Shown one piece after another: positions 11,301-21,730 of a stretch of 64,000 bases of DNA (the stretch's first letter is position 1; each line of letters begins with the position of its first letter). The notes under the pieces are model-generated. The model searched no databases. It saw nothing but the letters and a program-made list of their open reading frames with translations, and was not told the origin of the DNA. This stretch comes from Symbiodinium natans. Lineage: Eukaryota > Sar > Dinophyceae > Suessiales > Symbiodiniaceae. Where the stretch lies: positions 62,001 through 126,000 of the forward strand of contig CAJNDS010002166.1 in NCBI GenBank assembly GCA_905221605.1, in the 5' to 3' direction. The position numbers were made by a program, and so were the translations under genes.

Positions 11301-12343
11301 CAGAGACCCTAAACCCTACACCCTACACCCTAAACCCTAAACCCTAAACCCTAAACCCTAAACCCTAAACCTAAACCCTAAACCCTAAAACCCTGTAACT
11401 TGGACTCCATTCCTAGATCAGGGCTTCTGATCCCAAATTGGAGGAGGTCTGCCAGGACGGTCTGGAGGTAGGAACTTCACGTGAACTTTCTTCTGCAACA
11501 ACCAGCAGATATAAAAACGGTCATTCCTACCTACCACTGATTCTGCCACAGGGAACCACTCTGCCCTGTTCTACCCCTCGTTGCTAGCTTGCTAATCAAA
11601 TAACCATAAGCTCCCTTGTCCGGCCCAAGCATCCCCCCCCCCGCTCCCACAACCCAGATCCCTAAACCCGACGCAGCCTTGATCAAGGTGTCTCGAATGG
11701 TGCTGACGAAGAAATCCTGGGGCGTTGCATTTTCTGATTGTACCCCCCCCCCCCCCAATGGTATACCCCCCTCCACCTAAACCTCAAACCCTTACCCCTA
11801 ACTCCCCAACCACACAGGGGGGGGAGGGGGGGGGGGGGGGGCGCGGACCTTAAACCCCAAACACGCCCGCACCACAGCGGGGGGCGGGGGGGGGGGGGGG
11901 GGGGGCGCGGGGGTATTAAACCTTAAACCTTAAACCTTAGCCCCCCAACCACACCCACACCACAGCAAAGGGGTTATTAAACCTTAAACCCTGAAGCCCC
12001 AACCACACCCACACCACAGGGGGGGCGCGGGGTTATTAAACCTTTAAACTTTAAACCTTAAACCCTGAAGCCCCAACCACACCCACACCACAAAGGGGAC
12101 GCGGGGGTATTAAACCTTAAACCCTAACCCCCCAACCACACCCACACCACAGGAGGGGCGCGGGGTTATTAAACCCACAACCCCACCCACACCACGGGGG
12201 GGGCGCGGGGGTGGGCCCTAACCCTTAAACCTGAAACCCTAACCCCCCAACAACACCCACACCGCAGGGGGAGGGGGGGCGGGGTGGGGGTAGGGATACA
12301 AGGGAGGGTGGGGGATACCATGGGGGGGGGGGGGGGGGGGGGT

Positions 12344-12377
<34 letters not shown>

Positions 12378-15300
12378 GGGCGTGGCAGCCCTGGACCGTT
12401 TATGGCTCGATGTCTTTACTGCCAGGTAGAGTTGCCTTTTTGGGCGCCAAGCTTTATGACTTTTCGACTCGTGCACTGTGCAGACCTCAAACAATAAGAT
12501 TAAGGGGAGGCTTGCTAAACCCTAAACCCTATAGCAGCCTATATCCAAAACCTAAACCCTAACGCCTAAACCCAGTTGTTAGTGCCATGATCGCCTACTT
12601 TGGCATGTCTGATGGTGTTTGGCATCACCCGCGAGCCCTGATATGAAGTAAGACTTGTTCATCACTAGTGTCCCCAAAAGAACACCCCACATATGGGTCT
12701 TTACGAAAATAAGGGCCCTAATTTAGACCCCCAAATAGTAGGAACTTCCCTTTAATAAGGCCCCAACAAGGTACCCACTAGTTTCGGAAACCCCTATATA
12801 CACTCACCAGTATCCCAAGATTCACCAAACCTGAATGTGAACCCGAAAAGCTCATCACATGCTACCTTACTGGAAAGGCGGGGGTGACGTGGTCCGTGCA
12901 AGTAACGATTTGCTACTTGCGGAATCGCCGAGCAGAGCCATGCAGCACGAGCAGTTCGGAATGGGCCCGTTTGGAATGGGCCCGGCTACTCAGAGAGGGC
13001 ACTTTGCGCAAGGTTTAGGGTTTAGGGTTTAGAGTTTAGGGTTTGCCGGCTTCTAAGGGAAATCAGCTTGGCCCGTGCATTGACATTGCACATGGCAGCT
13101 TGCCTGCAAAGGAATACGCTCAGGGCTTGTTGGCTTCTTGGCTTGGGTCCTTTTGTGCTGCGCGTCTTCTTTTTAATTTAGGGTTCGGTAGGTTGGCGCC
13201 TTAAATACTCTTATACAAAATCTTCCTGGATATTAGCCTCTTAAACCTTCTGAGGGAAAATCAAAACATGTCCCAAGGGCCTACCTAGGTTTTGCCGCGC
13301 CCAAACGATGTCCGCGATAACTCCGACCACCAGACCCGGCTCACACTTGGGGCCCCCTAAACCCTAAACCCTAAACCCTAAACCCTAAACCCTAAACCCT
13401 AAACCCTAAACCCTAAACCCTAAACCCTAAACCCTAAACCCTAAACCCTAAACCCTAAACCCTATACACCGCCCTAGGCTGGATGGGCGATGGCCTTGCA
13501 CAAGCTCCGAACCATGAACCCTGAACCCTAAACCACCGAATACCCCCTAATGCCCAGGAATACCCCAAACCCCCTAAATACCCCAAACCCCTAAAGACCC
13601 TAGACCCTAAACCCTAAACCCTAAACCCTAAACGCCCCTGAAGCTTCAAGTCCTGGAATTCCACGTTGAACTCAGTGTAGAGCTTGCCGACCTCAGAACG
13701 AAGGATTCCTGGGTTTAGGGTTTAGGGTTTAGGGTTTAAAGGAAAAATCGGAGGATTAGGGGTTTAGGGTTTTCGGGCGGGAGGGTTGAGGATTTACGTA
13801 GCCAAAGCGTGCTACAATGGTGTCCTAAAGTTTGTGCAAAGGGGTGATGAGGACTTGGGGGTGGAGTTTCCTTGGCCAAGGGTTGGAGGGGTTGAGGCTG
13901 ATAGGGTTCAGGTCTAGGTTTTAGAGCCTTAAGGGGGTTTACGGTTTGTTGCGTGCCAGGCAAAGATCATTGGTTCCGTTATGTGCCTTGGGATGGGCTG
14001 AAGATTTCGGGCTTGTGCGGCCGTTAGTGCTCGGGGGCTTCAGCCGTAGAGCAGACGAGCCAAAGGTGGCCTCTCCCGTAGCAATGAAGCGCACGTGGCG
14101 AGATAAAGAGTTGACGATATGAGCAAATGGCAGGCTCGCACATTCCTTAGTTACCAGGCCATGTCAAGATTATCTCGAATCACAGATTCTGCAGGGGAAT
14201 CTGACGTTTTACAGGGTTTAGGGTTTACGGTTTTTGCACCCAGACCCTAAACCCTAAACCCTAAACCCTAAACCCTAAGCCCTAAGCCTTAAAACTAAAA
14301 CCCCCCCCGAACAAAAACCCTGAACCCCAAACCCCAAACCCACCGAAAACCCTACCAACCCCCCCACCCCCCCTACACAACCTTCTTGCCCTAAACCCTA
14401 AACACCCTTACCCTAACTTCTTAAACCGGTCAGTACTACGGGAGGTCACAATTCTGGGCTCTTGACCGTACTTTGGAATAGACCCTCGAAAAATAGTATG
14501 CACTTGTAAGGTACAAGTAGCTACAATGCAATCCCAAAACCAAAAAACATTAAACAAGTATAGTACTCCAAAACCCTAAACCCTAACCCTAAATCCTAAA
14601 CCCTAAACCCAGTTAAGGAAACCCAAGACGAAGATGTGCCTCGGCCCTTCGGAGACGGTACTGAAGTGACACCTGTGTTTGGGTTTTGGGTTTTGGGTTT
14701 AGGGTTTAGGGTTTAGGGTTTAGGGTTTAGGGCTTAGGGCTTAGGGTTTAGGGTTTAGGGTTTAGGGTTTAGGGTTTAGGGTTTAGGGTTTAGGGTTTGG
14801 GGTTTGGGGTTTGGGGTTTGGGGTTTAGGGTTTAGGGTTTAGGGTTTAGGGTTTAGGGTTCAGGTTTAGGGCTTAGGGCTTAGGGTTTAGGGCTTCAAGC
14901 TTTCGAGGCATAAGGGTGTATGTTGAGGTAGTTGCAGGGCTTGCATCCCATGGGCGCTGAACTTGGGAGCCCTTGTATAAGCCTTCTACCTGGGTTTGGG
15001 GTTTAGGGTTTAGATTTGGGGTTTGGGGTTAGGGGTTTAGGGTTTAGGGTTTAGGGTTTAGGGTTTAGGGTTTAGGGTTTAGGGCATGGGATGTTCCACC
15101 TTGTACGAACAGTCCTTGATTGGGATGATAAGAGGGGGTACTAGAATCCCTAAGGACTGTTAGTATAGGGGGGAATATCCCAATATGTACCCCTTGTAGA
15201 GCTTTATGCAAATAGGGGTCTCTAAGCAGAGTCAGAAGAGAGGGCGGCACACCCCCTTATATACTCTAGCAGCCTACGTGTCTTCGACAGAATGGTAAGG

Positions 15301-18300
15301 GACCACATGGGCATTTCACAAACTAGCATGTAAATTTAGAACAACTACCTCTAAGCACAGGGATTGATCAGTAGAGTTTCAGAGTTCTGAACCCTTATCA
15401 GCCCGAATCCCCGAACCTTAAACAGATCCAGAGGATTGCCCTGGTTTCCCCGCCCCGCGCCACACACGGAACATGGAGCAAGCTCCGCAGCCCGCCAAGG
15501 TTGAGAGTTTAGGGCTTGGCGCGCGGTATGACGGTTTGAGCACATGATGGGGCGCTCTGGGGGGGGTCAAGTACACTCCCTAACCCCTCAAAATCCTCCC
15601 TAAACCTAAGCCTCACAAGCCTAAACCCTAAACCCCACACACCCTAAACCCTAAACCCTAAACCCTAAACCCTAAACCCTAAACCCTAAACCCTAAACCC
15701 TAAACCCTAAACCCTAAACCCTAAACCCTAAACCCTAAACCCTAAACTTCTCTAAACCAATGTTTCAGGTCACTTTCCTCATGTTGCACCCTGGAGCCTG
15801 CCTCCAAATTCAGAGCCAGGCCTTCTTTCGTCCTCGCGTGTAGCATTTAGGGTTTGGGGACTAGGGTTTCGGGTTTAGGGTTTAGGGTTTAGGGTTTAGG
15901 GGGTAAAGACATGCACCTCATTCTTGAACTTAAGGTTTAGCGGCTTGCGAAACTCCAGGTACGCAGGGACCTTGCCCCCCAAACCAGATTAGGGCTTCAG
16001 GGTTGAGGGCTCATCTCATCGAAGTTCATCGCCGGACACAGTGTTCGAAGGCCTTCAAGCCAGCTACTGGGCTGCCAAGGAACAAGAATTAAGCTACACT
16101 TGTAAGGATACGACGCTACTTGTATATACGTACTGTATAGCCCACCATGGCAACTCTATGTAAGTTCCCTAACAAGAACAAATGCTTGGCTGCAAATGCC
16201 GGAAGAATTGGGCCATTCTACAGCACCGGATCCTACATGATGACCAATCTTATACCCCCACACAACCCGACCATCATGCCCATCCCAAATGAACCCTAAA
16301 CTCCAAACCCCAAACCCCACCTTCGAGCTAAAAAAACTGACCATGTTTTTTGGCTTAGCCCTCTAGAGTCACTACAAATGTGTTAAGGGGCCGGGGGTCC
16401 GGGATTTAGGGTTTCAAGTCCCTAGGATTTAGGGTTGAGGCAACAAACAAAGTCATGATCAATGTCATTCAACTCACACATGGGGGGGGGTTGTTCGCCA
16501 TCAGGACTACCAAACAGACTCGCTATATACAACTTTATACATAGCTGGAGAGAGAAGGAGCTTGCCGCACCTATAAGAAAGGGGCCTTCATAATTAGAAT
16601 AGGGTTTTGGGGGGTTCTTAAAGTACAGTACAATTCTCAAGGGGCCATAAGGAAATACGACTAGTAACTATTCCGAACAAGTTGGCCCGAAACTACCTTC
16701 AGCGGCCCAACCACGACAACGATCTGAGTCAAACCAGATTGTGGGCAAAAGGAGCTCGGAAAGATGAGTGTTGGCATGTGTTTTCAGTTCCCGGACCTCA
16801 GCTGGCCCATGGGCATCTTGTGGGCCTCCCATTCTTGAAAGAACCTGCCCGATCTCATTTGAACCATGCATCTTGGTGTGTTTTTTTGAAGTTCCCAAAC
16901 CGCAGCTGGCCCATACCCTAAACCCTAAACCCCAAACCCGCTTTTTGACAGAGCCTCTGGATCAAGTCACTCGCCGCCGACAAAAAGAGATACCCAATTA
17001 TCCCCGATCCCCGCCGAGAAGGTTTGGGGTTTAGGGTATAGGGGTTAGGGTTTGGGGTTTGGGGTTTGGGGTTTGGAACCCCAACTATCGAGATTTTTGT
17101 CCACTGCGACCGACTTGATCCCCAATCCCAGCCAGGGCCGAACTTTGCCAACAGCCTGCCAAAATCCTTCTTTTGAGCTGCGAAAAAATACATGTTGGCA
17201 TGTGCTTTCTTAAGTTCTTGAAACCCAGCTGGCACATGGGAATCTTACGGCCTCAATTCTTGAAAGAACCTGCCCAAATCCATTTTTCTGGCTTTGACAA
17301 ATGCCCCCGCTGGCCCATTGTTTTTGAAAGTACCCAAATCCCAGCTTTGGACCCTCAATGATCCCAAAACACAGGATCAATTGGGATACCAAAATGAAGT
17401 TTTCGTGTTTTGCCCACTGACCCCTTAAATAGCCAAAAATCTTCTTCCCAGGAAGCCGTCCCCCCCCCCCCCCCAAGAAGCCCCATCCCTACCTGTAAAC
17501 CCTAAACCCCCCCCCCCCCCCCACCCGCCTCCAAAAAAAAAACAAGACAAACACGTCTAAATTAGATCACGATGGTCCTGGTGTGAAGCGCCGGATAGCG
17601 ATGACCGCTGGCTGCCAAGCCAAACCTGCGATGTTTTTGGAGGATTTTGGAGATTTCTTCGAGGTTTAGGGTTTAGGGTTTAGGGATTAAGGTTTAGGGT
17701 TTAGGGTTTAGGGTTTAGGGTTAAGGGTTAAGGGTTAAGGGTTTAGGGCGTTTGGGCCCACAGGGGTGCACCCCGATCCGACGGATGGTTGCTTTGCTCA
17801 CCACAAGGAAGCGACACAGTCCATGGTCACGAGTTTTTTGACCCCCTAAAACGGAACTCTTCGGGCGCGACATAGGGCTCTGATTATGGGTCCTCAGCCC
17901 TAAACCCTAAACCCTAAAGCCCTAAACCCTTTTATGCCCTGTATGTACCCAAAAAAGCCGGCCATAAACGCAGGCAAGGGCCCACATGAAGCCTGAGCGG
18001 TGATGGTTTCGATGGTCGCTTGACTTGGGGACCAGATGAACCTTACTGTTGAGATCATATACCCAAGAACTACTACCATAATCCCCAGCAAAGAGTACGT
18101 GGGCCTAAGCCCTAAACCCTAAACCCTAAATCCTAAACCCTACACCCAAAATCCTGAACCCTAAACCCATTTAGGGTTCATTGAGTCCCCAAGGCACACA
18201 CACACACACCTACGCCTCTGAGAGTGAGGTGGCACCATGCTTGCAAAACATATCAGCCACAAGCCCTGGGGCTCAACTCTAAACCCTGGGCTTTAGGACT

Positions 18301-20151
18301 GCCCAAAGGGCATCCCTAAACAGGTTTAGGGTTTAGGGTTTAGGGCTTAGGGTTTAGGGCATCTTGTCGAGCTCGCGCGTGCATGACCGGGCTTCCGGCG
18401 TGTTGGAGAACTCCACGTTCTGCACTTTGGCAGGGAAAATCCTGCCACCCCCCCTGTGCCCCGATGCACGTCTGGGTTCAGGGTTTAGGGTTTAGGGTTT
18501 AGGGGTTGGGGTTTAGGGTTTAGGGTTTAGGGTGATTTTTTAGCTCTCACTCACATTTCGCATTGCTTTGGTCGCATGCTGCTTTTAATCCTCTTGAATG
18601 TTACAATTTCAGTTCTTTGCTTGATTGCCTTTTCCAACACCGCCAACGCCTTACTCAACGCCTTACTCAAAGTGCTAAACCTTCCTACTTCAATCACCCC
18701 CTAAACCCTAAACCCTAAACTCCTAAATTCCTAAATGCCTAAATTCCTAAATTCCTAAATGAGCCCATGTTCTGAAGTTCGGGCTTCGCTGTTGAAAACT
18801 CTTTTAAGCGCCTTCGAGGGTGGGCCCTCTGGACCCTCTTGGGTTCATTTGAGGCTCTTCAGCCTAGGAATCACAGCCAGCTGCTGTTGGTTGAATTGGG
18901 CTTACAAGGGTTTAGGGTTTAGGGTTTAGGGTTTAGGGTTTAGGCCTTCGGGCCTTAGGGGTAAGGGAACGAAACCCCAAGGAAGAGGCGGAAACGAGAC
19001 CAACTGGGGTGTCAGAACATTGGCTCGAGATCCAAACTTTAAAACGCCATTTTGCACAACCTCAAACCCCTAGAATGTTAGGGTTCGTACACTAAACCCT
19101 AAACCCTAAACCCTAAACCCTAAACCCTAAACCCGAAACCCTAAACCCTAAACCCTAAACCTTAAGAAGACCCAATGCCTAAAGCCCATCGCCGGTCACG
19201 AAGCTGCTCCACGGGCCGACGAAGTAGCGACCCGCCGTATAAACCTTCGCGGAAGAATCCGAGACGACGGGTTGGTAGGGTTTAGGGTTTAGGGTTTAGG
19301 GTTTAGGGTTTAGGGTTTAGGGTTTAGGGTTTAGGGTTTAGGGTTTAGGGTTTAGGGTTTAGGGTTTAGGGTTTAGGGTTTAGGGTTTAGGGGGGTTTAG
19401 GGTGGTTTAGGGTTTAGGGTTTAGGGTTTAGGGTTTAGGGTTTAGGGTTTAGGGTTTAGGGTTTAGGGTTCAGGGTTTTTAGGGTCTGGGGTTTGTCGGG
19501 TTTGGGGCTTGAGGTTGGGATGTTCCCCCTGATACTAACAGTCTTTCATAGGCTATTCTACTCCCTATTAAGGACTGTTAATATAAGGCGAATGTCCCAA
19601 GGTTTAGGCTTTTAAGGTCTGGGATTTGTCGGATTTACGGTTGAAGGGTTTCAGGGCTCCAGGGTTACAAGTACAGTAGGACTTTAAGGGGTGTTGGGTT
19701 TAGGGCTTTCGGGAATCCAGGTTTAGGGCTCTTCAGCGCATGACTCCTTTTGTGTTGGAAGCTTCATATGCCGAGGGTGTGAGGGTTCGAAATTGGGGCT
19801 CAGGGATTACGGATTTTTGGGGTTCAGGGACCTGGGTGGATCCCTAAACCCTAAACCCCTCAACCACAAACCCTTAGAATGAAATCTTAGAGTTTAATGC
19901 CTTAGGAGGGTTGTAAGGTGCCAAATCAGCCGAACGTGGAGGTTCATGCCCATCGGGTGGTTTCAAAAAGCTTCACACACCTCCCCCCCCCCCCTCCCCC
20001 CCCCCCCTCCCCCCCCCTCCCCCCCTCCCCCCCTCCCCCCCCCCCCCCCCCCCCACCCCCCGCCCCCCCCCTCCCCCCCCCTCCCCCCCCCTCCACCCCC
20101 CCCCCTCCCCCCCCCACCTCCCCCCCCCTCCCCCCCCTCCCTCCCCCCCCC

Positions 20152-20221
<70 letters not shown>

Positions 20222-21730
20222 GTATATATATATATATGTATATATATATATACATATATATTTGTTTTTTTAAATTTTGGACCCTGTTTAGTAGGGGCCT
20301 CCTGAGTAAAGTCAAGTTCGCAGGGATATTCAGGACACCCTGACTGTTTGGGGGGTGCGGCGCACGTTGAAAATCCATTGCCGGGCAACGCTGCCCCTTT
20401 TCGACGTATATAAACTCCTCCCTATTAAATTCATATAAAACCCTTGGACCGTGTAAACAGAGCGATTAGGGTTTAGGGTTTAGGGCCTTATAGAACTCTT
20501 GGAGCAACTGGGCCCCTGGCATTGTCCACATCGGCCCACTTTGTGGCATGATTGTACCTCAGTTTAGGGTTTAAGGTGTAGGGCACAACGTGGAAACTAC
20601 ACAGAATAGGGCCTGAACTCCCAACCCCAAACGCCAAGCCGAATTTCGTCAGGGGGTTCTTCCTTCTTCCATGATAGAACACCCTATCGGAAAGACCCCC
20701 AAAAGGAGGGAGTTTTGTGTTGAGGCTTCCATTTTGACCTCCAATTCCTTTCCGTAGGTACCTAGCTTGTTCGTACAGGACTTAGAACAAGGAATTTGCC
20801 ACCCGCCCTGCCCCCCCCCCCCCCTTCGCCCCGACAAATAGAGAGAGCAACAGTCATTTGGGATCCTGCCTCTCCCGCTGTTCTACCCCCTCCCTATACA
20901 CTCCCTTCCAAGAAATTCCCAAATGGGGGTTTACGACATGGGGGGGGGGGGGGGGGGGGGGGGTACCTTATTGGGGTCCTGGTTATTAGGGGATCCTACT
21001 ATTTCTGGGGGTCTATATTGGGTTGATATTCGGGGTACCTTATTGGGGTAAACCCTGACCCCTACAACCCTAAACCATAACCCTGAACCCTAACCTCCGA
21101 ACCCGAAATCCTAACCCTAATCCCTAAACCCTAAACCCTAAATCCTAAACCCAAACATGTAGACCAGAAGGCGCCCAGCCTGCCCGCGGCCGACTTCTAG
21201 CCCTTTGACCATCCAACATCACAAGACAAACTCGAGGGTTTAGGGTTTAGGGTTTAGGGTTTAGGGTTTAGGGTTTAGGGTTTAGGGTTTAGGGTTTAGG
21301 GGGCCCTAAACCCTTGACCCGCAACTACCCCCACAGTACACAAACAAGCGAATTCTGAAACTTCTCTTGCGTGAAGCCTGGCGCTGTAACACCCTGTCCC
21401 CGCCATTCCATTACAGCCCCTTTCTGTCGGGAACCTCCATGTGTGTTGTCTACAAAAACGAGTTACGCAAACAAAGGAAGTACAAAAACAAATCCCGGTA
21501 CCCTAAACCCCAAAACCCAATCCGGGCTCTAGGTAAAACCCTAGATCCAAAGTTCGAAAGCCAAAACCCTAAGCCCTAAATTTCTAATCCCAAACCCTAA
21601 ACCCCAAACCCTAAACCCTAAACCCTAAACCCTAAACCCCAAACCTCCCAGGTGCCGGGCCGAATTCCGTAGTGCAAGTTTGGCACTGCCTTGAGGCAGT
21701 AGATCGCCAAAGCAGCCAGGAGGAAGGTCC
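8361..21730 (-). CDS. SPFH/band-7 domain protein gene, exons split by telomeric-repeat introns
   Basis: Small minus-strand exons spell an SPFH/band-7 protein in order: a membrane helix and AVPNLHYGIR (21730-21661), KNPLTKF (20662-20640), VYTAGRYFVGPWSSF (19244-19198), IFPAKVQNVEFSN (18441-18388), GHRYPALHTR (17607-17578), TKEGLALNLE (15832-15802), VSLQY (14672-14657), GKLYTEFNVEFQ (13708-13653), DFFVSTIRDTLIK (11716-11678), VAADYEAYQLWDQRKQ (11244-11197), IYAR (about 10564-10551), WGLQLLDIALPSAFDKS (9163-9096) and VQNQAISTEKYAQ (8399-8361). Phases agree at nearly every junction; short pieces are missing after KNPLTKF and between KQ and IYAR. SPFH proteins are membrane scaffolds of the flotillin, stomatin and prohibitin type. 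Donors are GT, GC and GA. The most N-terminal and C-terminal exons were not found. Confidence 0.8.
8767..8907. mobile_element. MITE-like element, family B
   Basis: Inverted ends CTTGGAGGTTCAGGGCACTT / AAGTACCATGAACCTTCAAG with a further inner match (AACTGTACTTA type). Related copies at 9,785-9,933 and 34,296-34,428. No coding capacity. Confidence 0.65.
9096..9163 (-). CDS. SPFH gene exon: WGLQLLDIALPSAFDKS
   Basis: 68 nt between CGCCAG| and ACGCAG|GC. The [D/L]ALPxAFDKSI motif is typical of the end of the SPFH core. Confidence 0.8.
9785..9933. mobile_element. MITE-like element, family B
   Basis: Ends CTTGAGGGTTCATGGTACTT and GTGCCCTGAACCTCCAAG are inverted copies. An inner segment (TTATTAACCAATTATAACTG) is tandemly duplicated. 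Confidence 0.65.
10551..10564 (-). CDS. SPFH gene exon (3' end): IYAR
   Basis: Ends CGCGTT|GCCTGC (GC donor); the last T joins GT of the next exon to give cysteine in IYARCWGLQ. The 5' boundary is uncertain, and about 15-20 residues before it were not located. Confidence 0.45.
10762..10865. mobile_element. MITE-like element, family C
   Basis: Ends CTTAGTTGCTGAGTT and CATTCAGCTACTCAG are imperfect inverted repeats, with AAAGTGTACACTTT-type inner sequence. Degenerate relatives near 2,805-2,895 and 9,240-9,295. Confidence 0.5.
11197..11244 (-). CDS. SPFH gene exon: VAADYEAYQLWDQRKQ
   Basis: 48 nt, 16 codons, between CGGGAG| and AAGCAG|GT. It follows TLIK directly; the 433-nt intron in between contains a CCCTAAA array (about 11,306-11,391). 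Confidence 0.8.
11306..11391 (+). repeat. CCCTAAA array in the TLIK|VAAD intron
   Basis: About 12 units in a 433-nt intron of the SPFH gene. Confidence 0.9.
11678..11716 (-). CDS. SPFH gene exon: DFFVSTIRDTLIK
   Basis: 39 nt, 13 codons, between CCCCAG| and ATCAAG|GC. The bases just inside the intron read on as GCTGCGTCG (AAS), which resembles the normal continuation of the family. Confidence 0.8.
11803..12290 (+). repeat. Minisatellite with CCCCAACCACACCCACACC units
   Basis: About eight irregular units of 50-75 bp, each with CCCCAACCACACCCACACCACAG-like sequence, a G-rich run (GGGGGGCGCGGG) and TTATTAAACCTTAAACC. Lies in the intron between GKLYTEFNVEFQ and DFFVSTIRDTLIK. A poly-G tract follows (12,321-12,376). 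Confidence 0.75.
12380..13350. other. Island sequence without a confirmed exon
   Basis: Mostly unique sequence within a SPFH-gene intron. A duplicated piece at about 13,201-13,293 resembles 1,816-1,907 (both end in CCCAAGGGCCTACCTAG). Confidence 0.4.
13357..13465 (+). repeat. CCCTAAA array in SPFH intron
   Basis: About 15 units within the intron 13652-11717. Confidence 0.9.
13653..13708 (-). CDS. SPFH gene exon: ILRSEVGKLYTEFNVEFQ
   Basis: 56 nt between CCCAG|G and TTCCAG|GAC (GA donor). VGKLYTEFN is a strong SPFH-family motif. Confidence 0.8.
14481..14575. repeat. Dispersed repeat, family E
   Basis: Shares GTACAAGTAGCTA, then A-rich sequence and AAGTATAGTACTCCAAAACCC, with 22,711-22,806. 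Probably another short non-coding mobile family. Confidence 0.55.
14657..14672 (-). CDS. SPFH gene 16-nt micro-exon: VSLQY
   Basis: GTGTCACTTCAGTACC between ACACAG| and |GTCTCC. It supplies the VSxQY segment that otherwise would be missing between LNLE and ILRSEVGKLY, and its one-base overhang joins GA of the next exon to give arginine. Confidence 0.6.
14694..14890 (+). repeat. TTTAGGG array with TTTGGGG and CTTAGGG variants
   Basis: About 27 units, with four TTTGGGG units in the middle. Starts 20 bp from the 16-nt micro-exon. Confidence 0.9.
15087..15182. mobile_element. MITE-like element, family A
   Basis: 96 bp with inverted ends TGGGATGTTCCACC...AACAGTCCTT and AAGGACTGTT...GGAATATCCCA. 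Other copies at 19,515-19,600, 41,507-41,605 and 54,366-54,564. Confidence 0.7.
15640..15748 (+). repeat. CCCTAAA array in SPFH intron
   Basis: About 15 units within the intron 15801-14673, close to the TKEGLALNLE exon. Confidence 0.9.
15802..15832 (-). CDS. SPFH gene exon: TKEGLALNLE
   Basis: 31 nt between CGCGAG|G and TTGGAG|GC. The flanking intron bases (CTACACGCGAG) resemble the end of the preceding exon (CTTCACACCAG). Confidence 0.75.
16764..17345. repeat. Diverged duplicated segment (about 150 bp, two copies)
   Basis: 16,764-16,914 and 17,189-17,345 share GTTGGCATGTG, CAGCTGGC.CATGGG and ATTCTTGAAAGAACCTGCCC. Part of the 1.7-kb SPFH intron between LHTR and TKEG. No gene supported. Confidence 0.55.
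17578..17607 (-). CDS. SPFH gene exon: GHRYPALHTR
   Basis: 30 nt between GCCAG| and ACCAG|GACC (GA donor). It gives the LHTRT junction with the next exon. Confidence 0.7.
18388..18441 (-). CDS. SPFH gene exon: IFPAKVQNVEFSNTPEA
   Basis: 54 nt between GGCAG|G and GCCCG|GTCATG. The FPAxVQxxEFS motif follows GPWSSFV as expected. Confidence 0.8.
19092..19470 (+). repeat. CCCTAAA and TTTAGGG arrays flanking the GRYFVGPW exon
   Basis: CCCTAAA at 19,092-19,163 and about 27 TTTAGGG units at 19,278-19,470. As at 2,898-3,220, an exon is enclosed by arrays of opposite orientation. Confidence 0.9.
19198..19244 (-). CDS. SPFH gene exon: VYTAGRYFVGPWSSF
   Basis: 47 nt after GCGAAG|. The GRYFVGPW motif is the clearest SPFH signature in the window. 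GA donor (TTCGT|GACC). The long TTTAGGG array at 19,278-19,470 lies just upstream in the intron. Confidence 0.8.
19515..19600. mobile_element. MITE-like element, family A
   Basis: 86 bp, ends TTGGGATGTTCCCCCTGATA and AAGGCGAATGTCCCAA; inner CTAACAGTC / GGACTGTTA. Confidence 0.7.
19981..20262 (+). repeat. Poly-C, poly-A and (TA)n tract
   Basis: C-rich with scattered T (19,981-20,173), then A18, then TA repeats to 20,262. Long open frames here are low-complexity artefacts. Confidence 0.9.
20640..20662 (-). CDS. SPFH gene exon: KNPLTKF micro-exon
   Basis: 23 nt between GGAAG| and TTCG|GC. It completes the split arginine codon of the previous exon and adds KNPLTKF, matching the YNxxTK region of SPFH proteins. 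An alternative GT donor further on would add FGLAFG. Confidence 0.45.
21236..21302 (+). repeat. TTTAGGG array
   Basis: About 9 units, immediately followed by one CCCTAAA in reverse orientation. Confidence 0.9.
21661..21730 (-). CDS. SPFH gene exon: membrane helix and start of SPFH domain
   Basis: 70 nt between CGGCAG| and ATTCG|GC. It encodes TFLLAALAIYCLKAVPNL and HYGIR: a hydrophobic helix followed by the LxYGI motif that opens many SPFH domains. Confidence 0.7.

Noticed and set aside
12225-12562. Poly-Gly and poly-Pro frames
   Set aside because: Product of a poly-G tract; no sequence complexity outside it.
19918-20388. Long open frames on both strands with Pro-rich or Gly-rich proteins
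   Set aside because: They translate a poly-C tract and TA repeats; composition and mirrored frames mark them as low-complexity artefacts.
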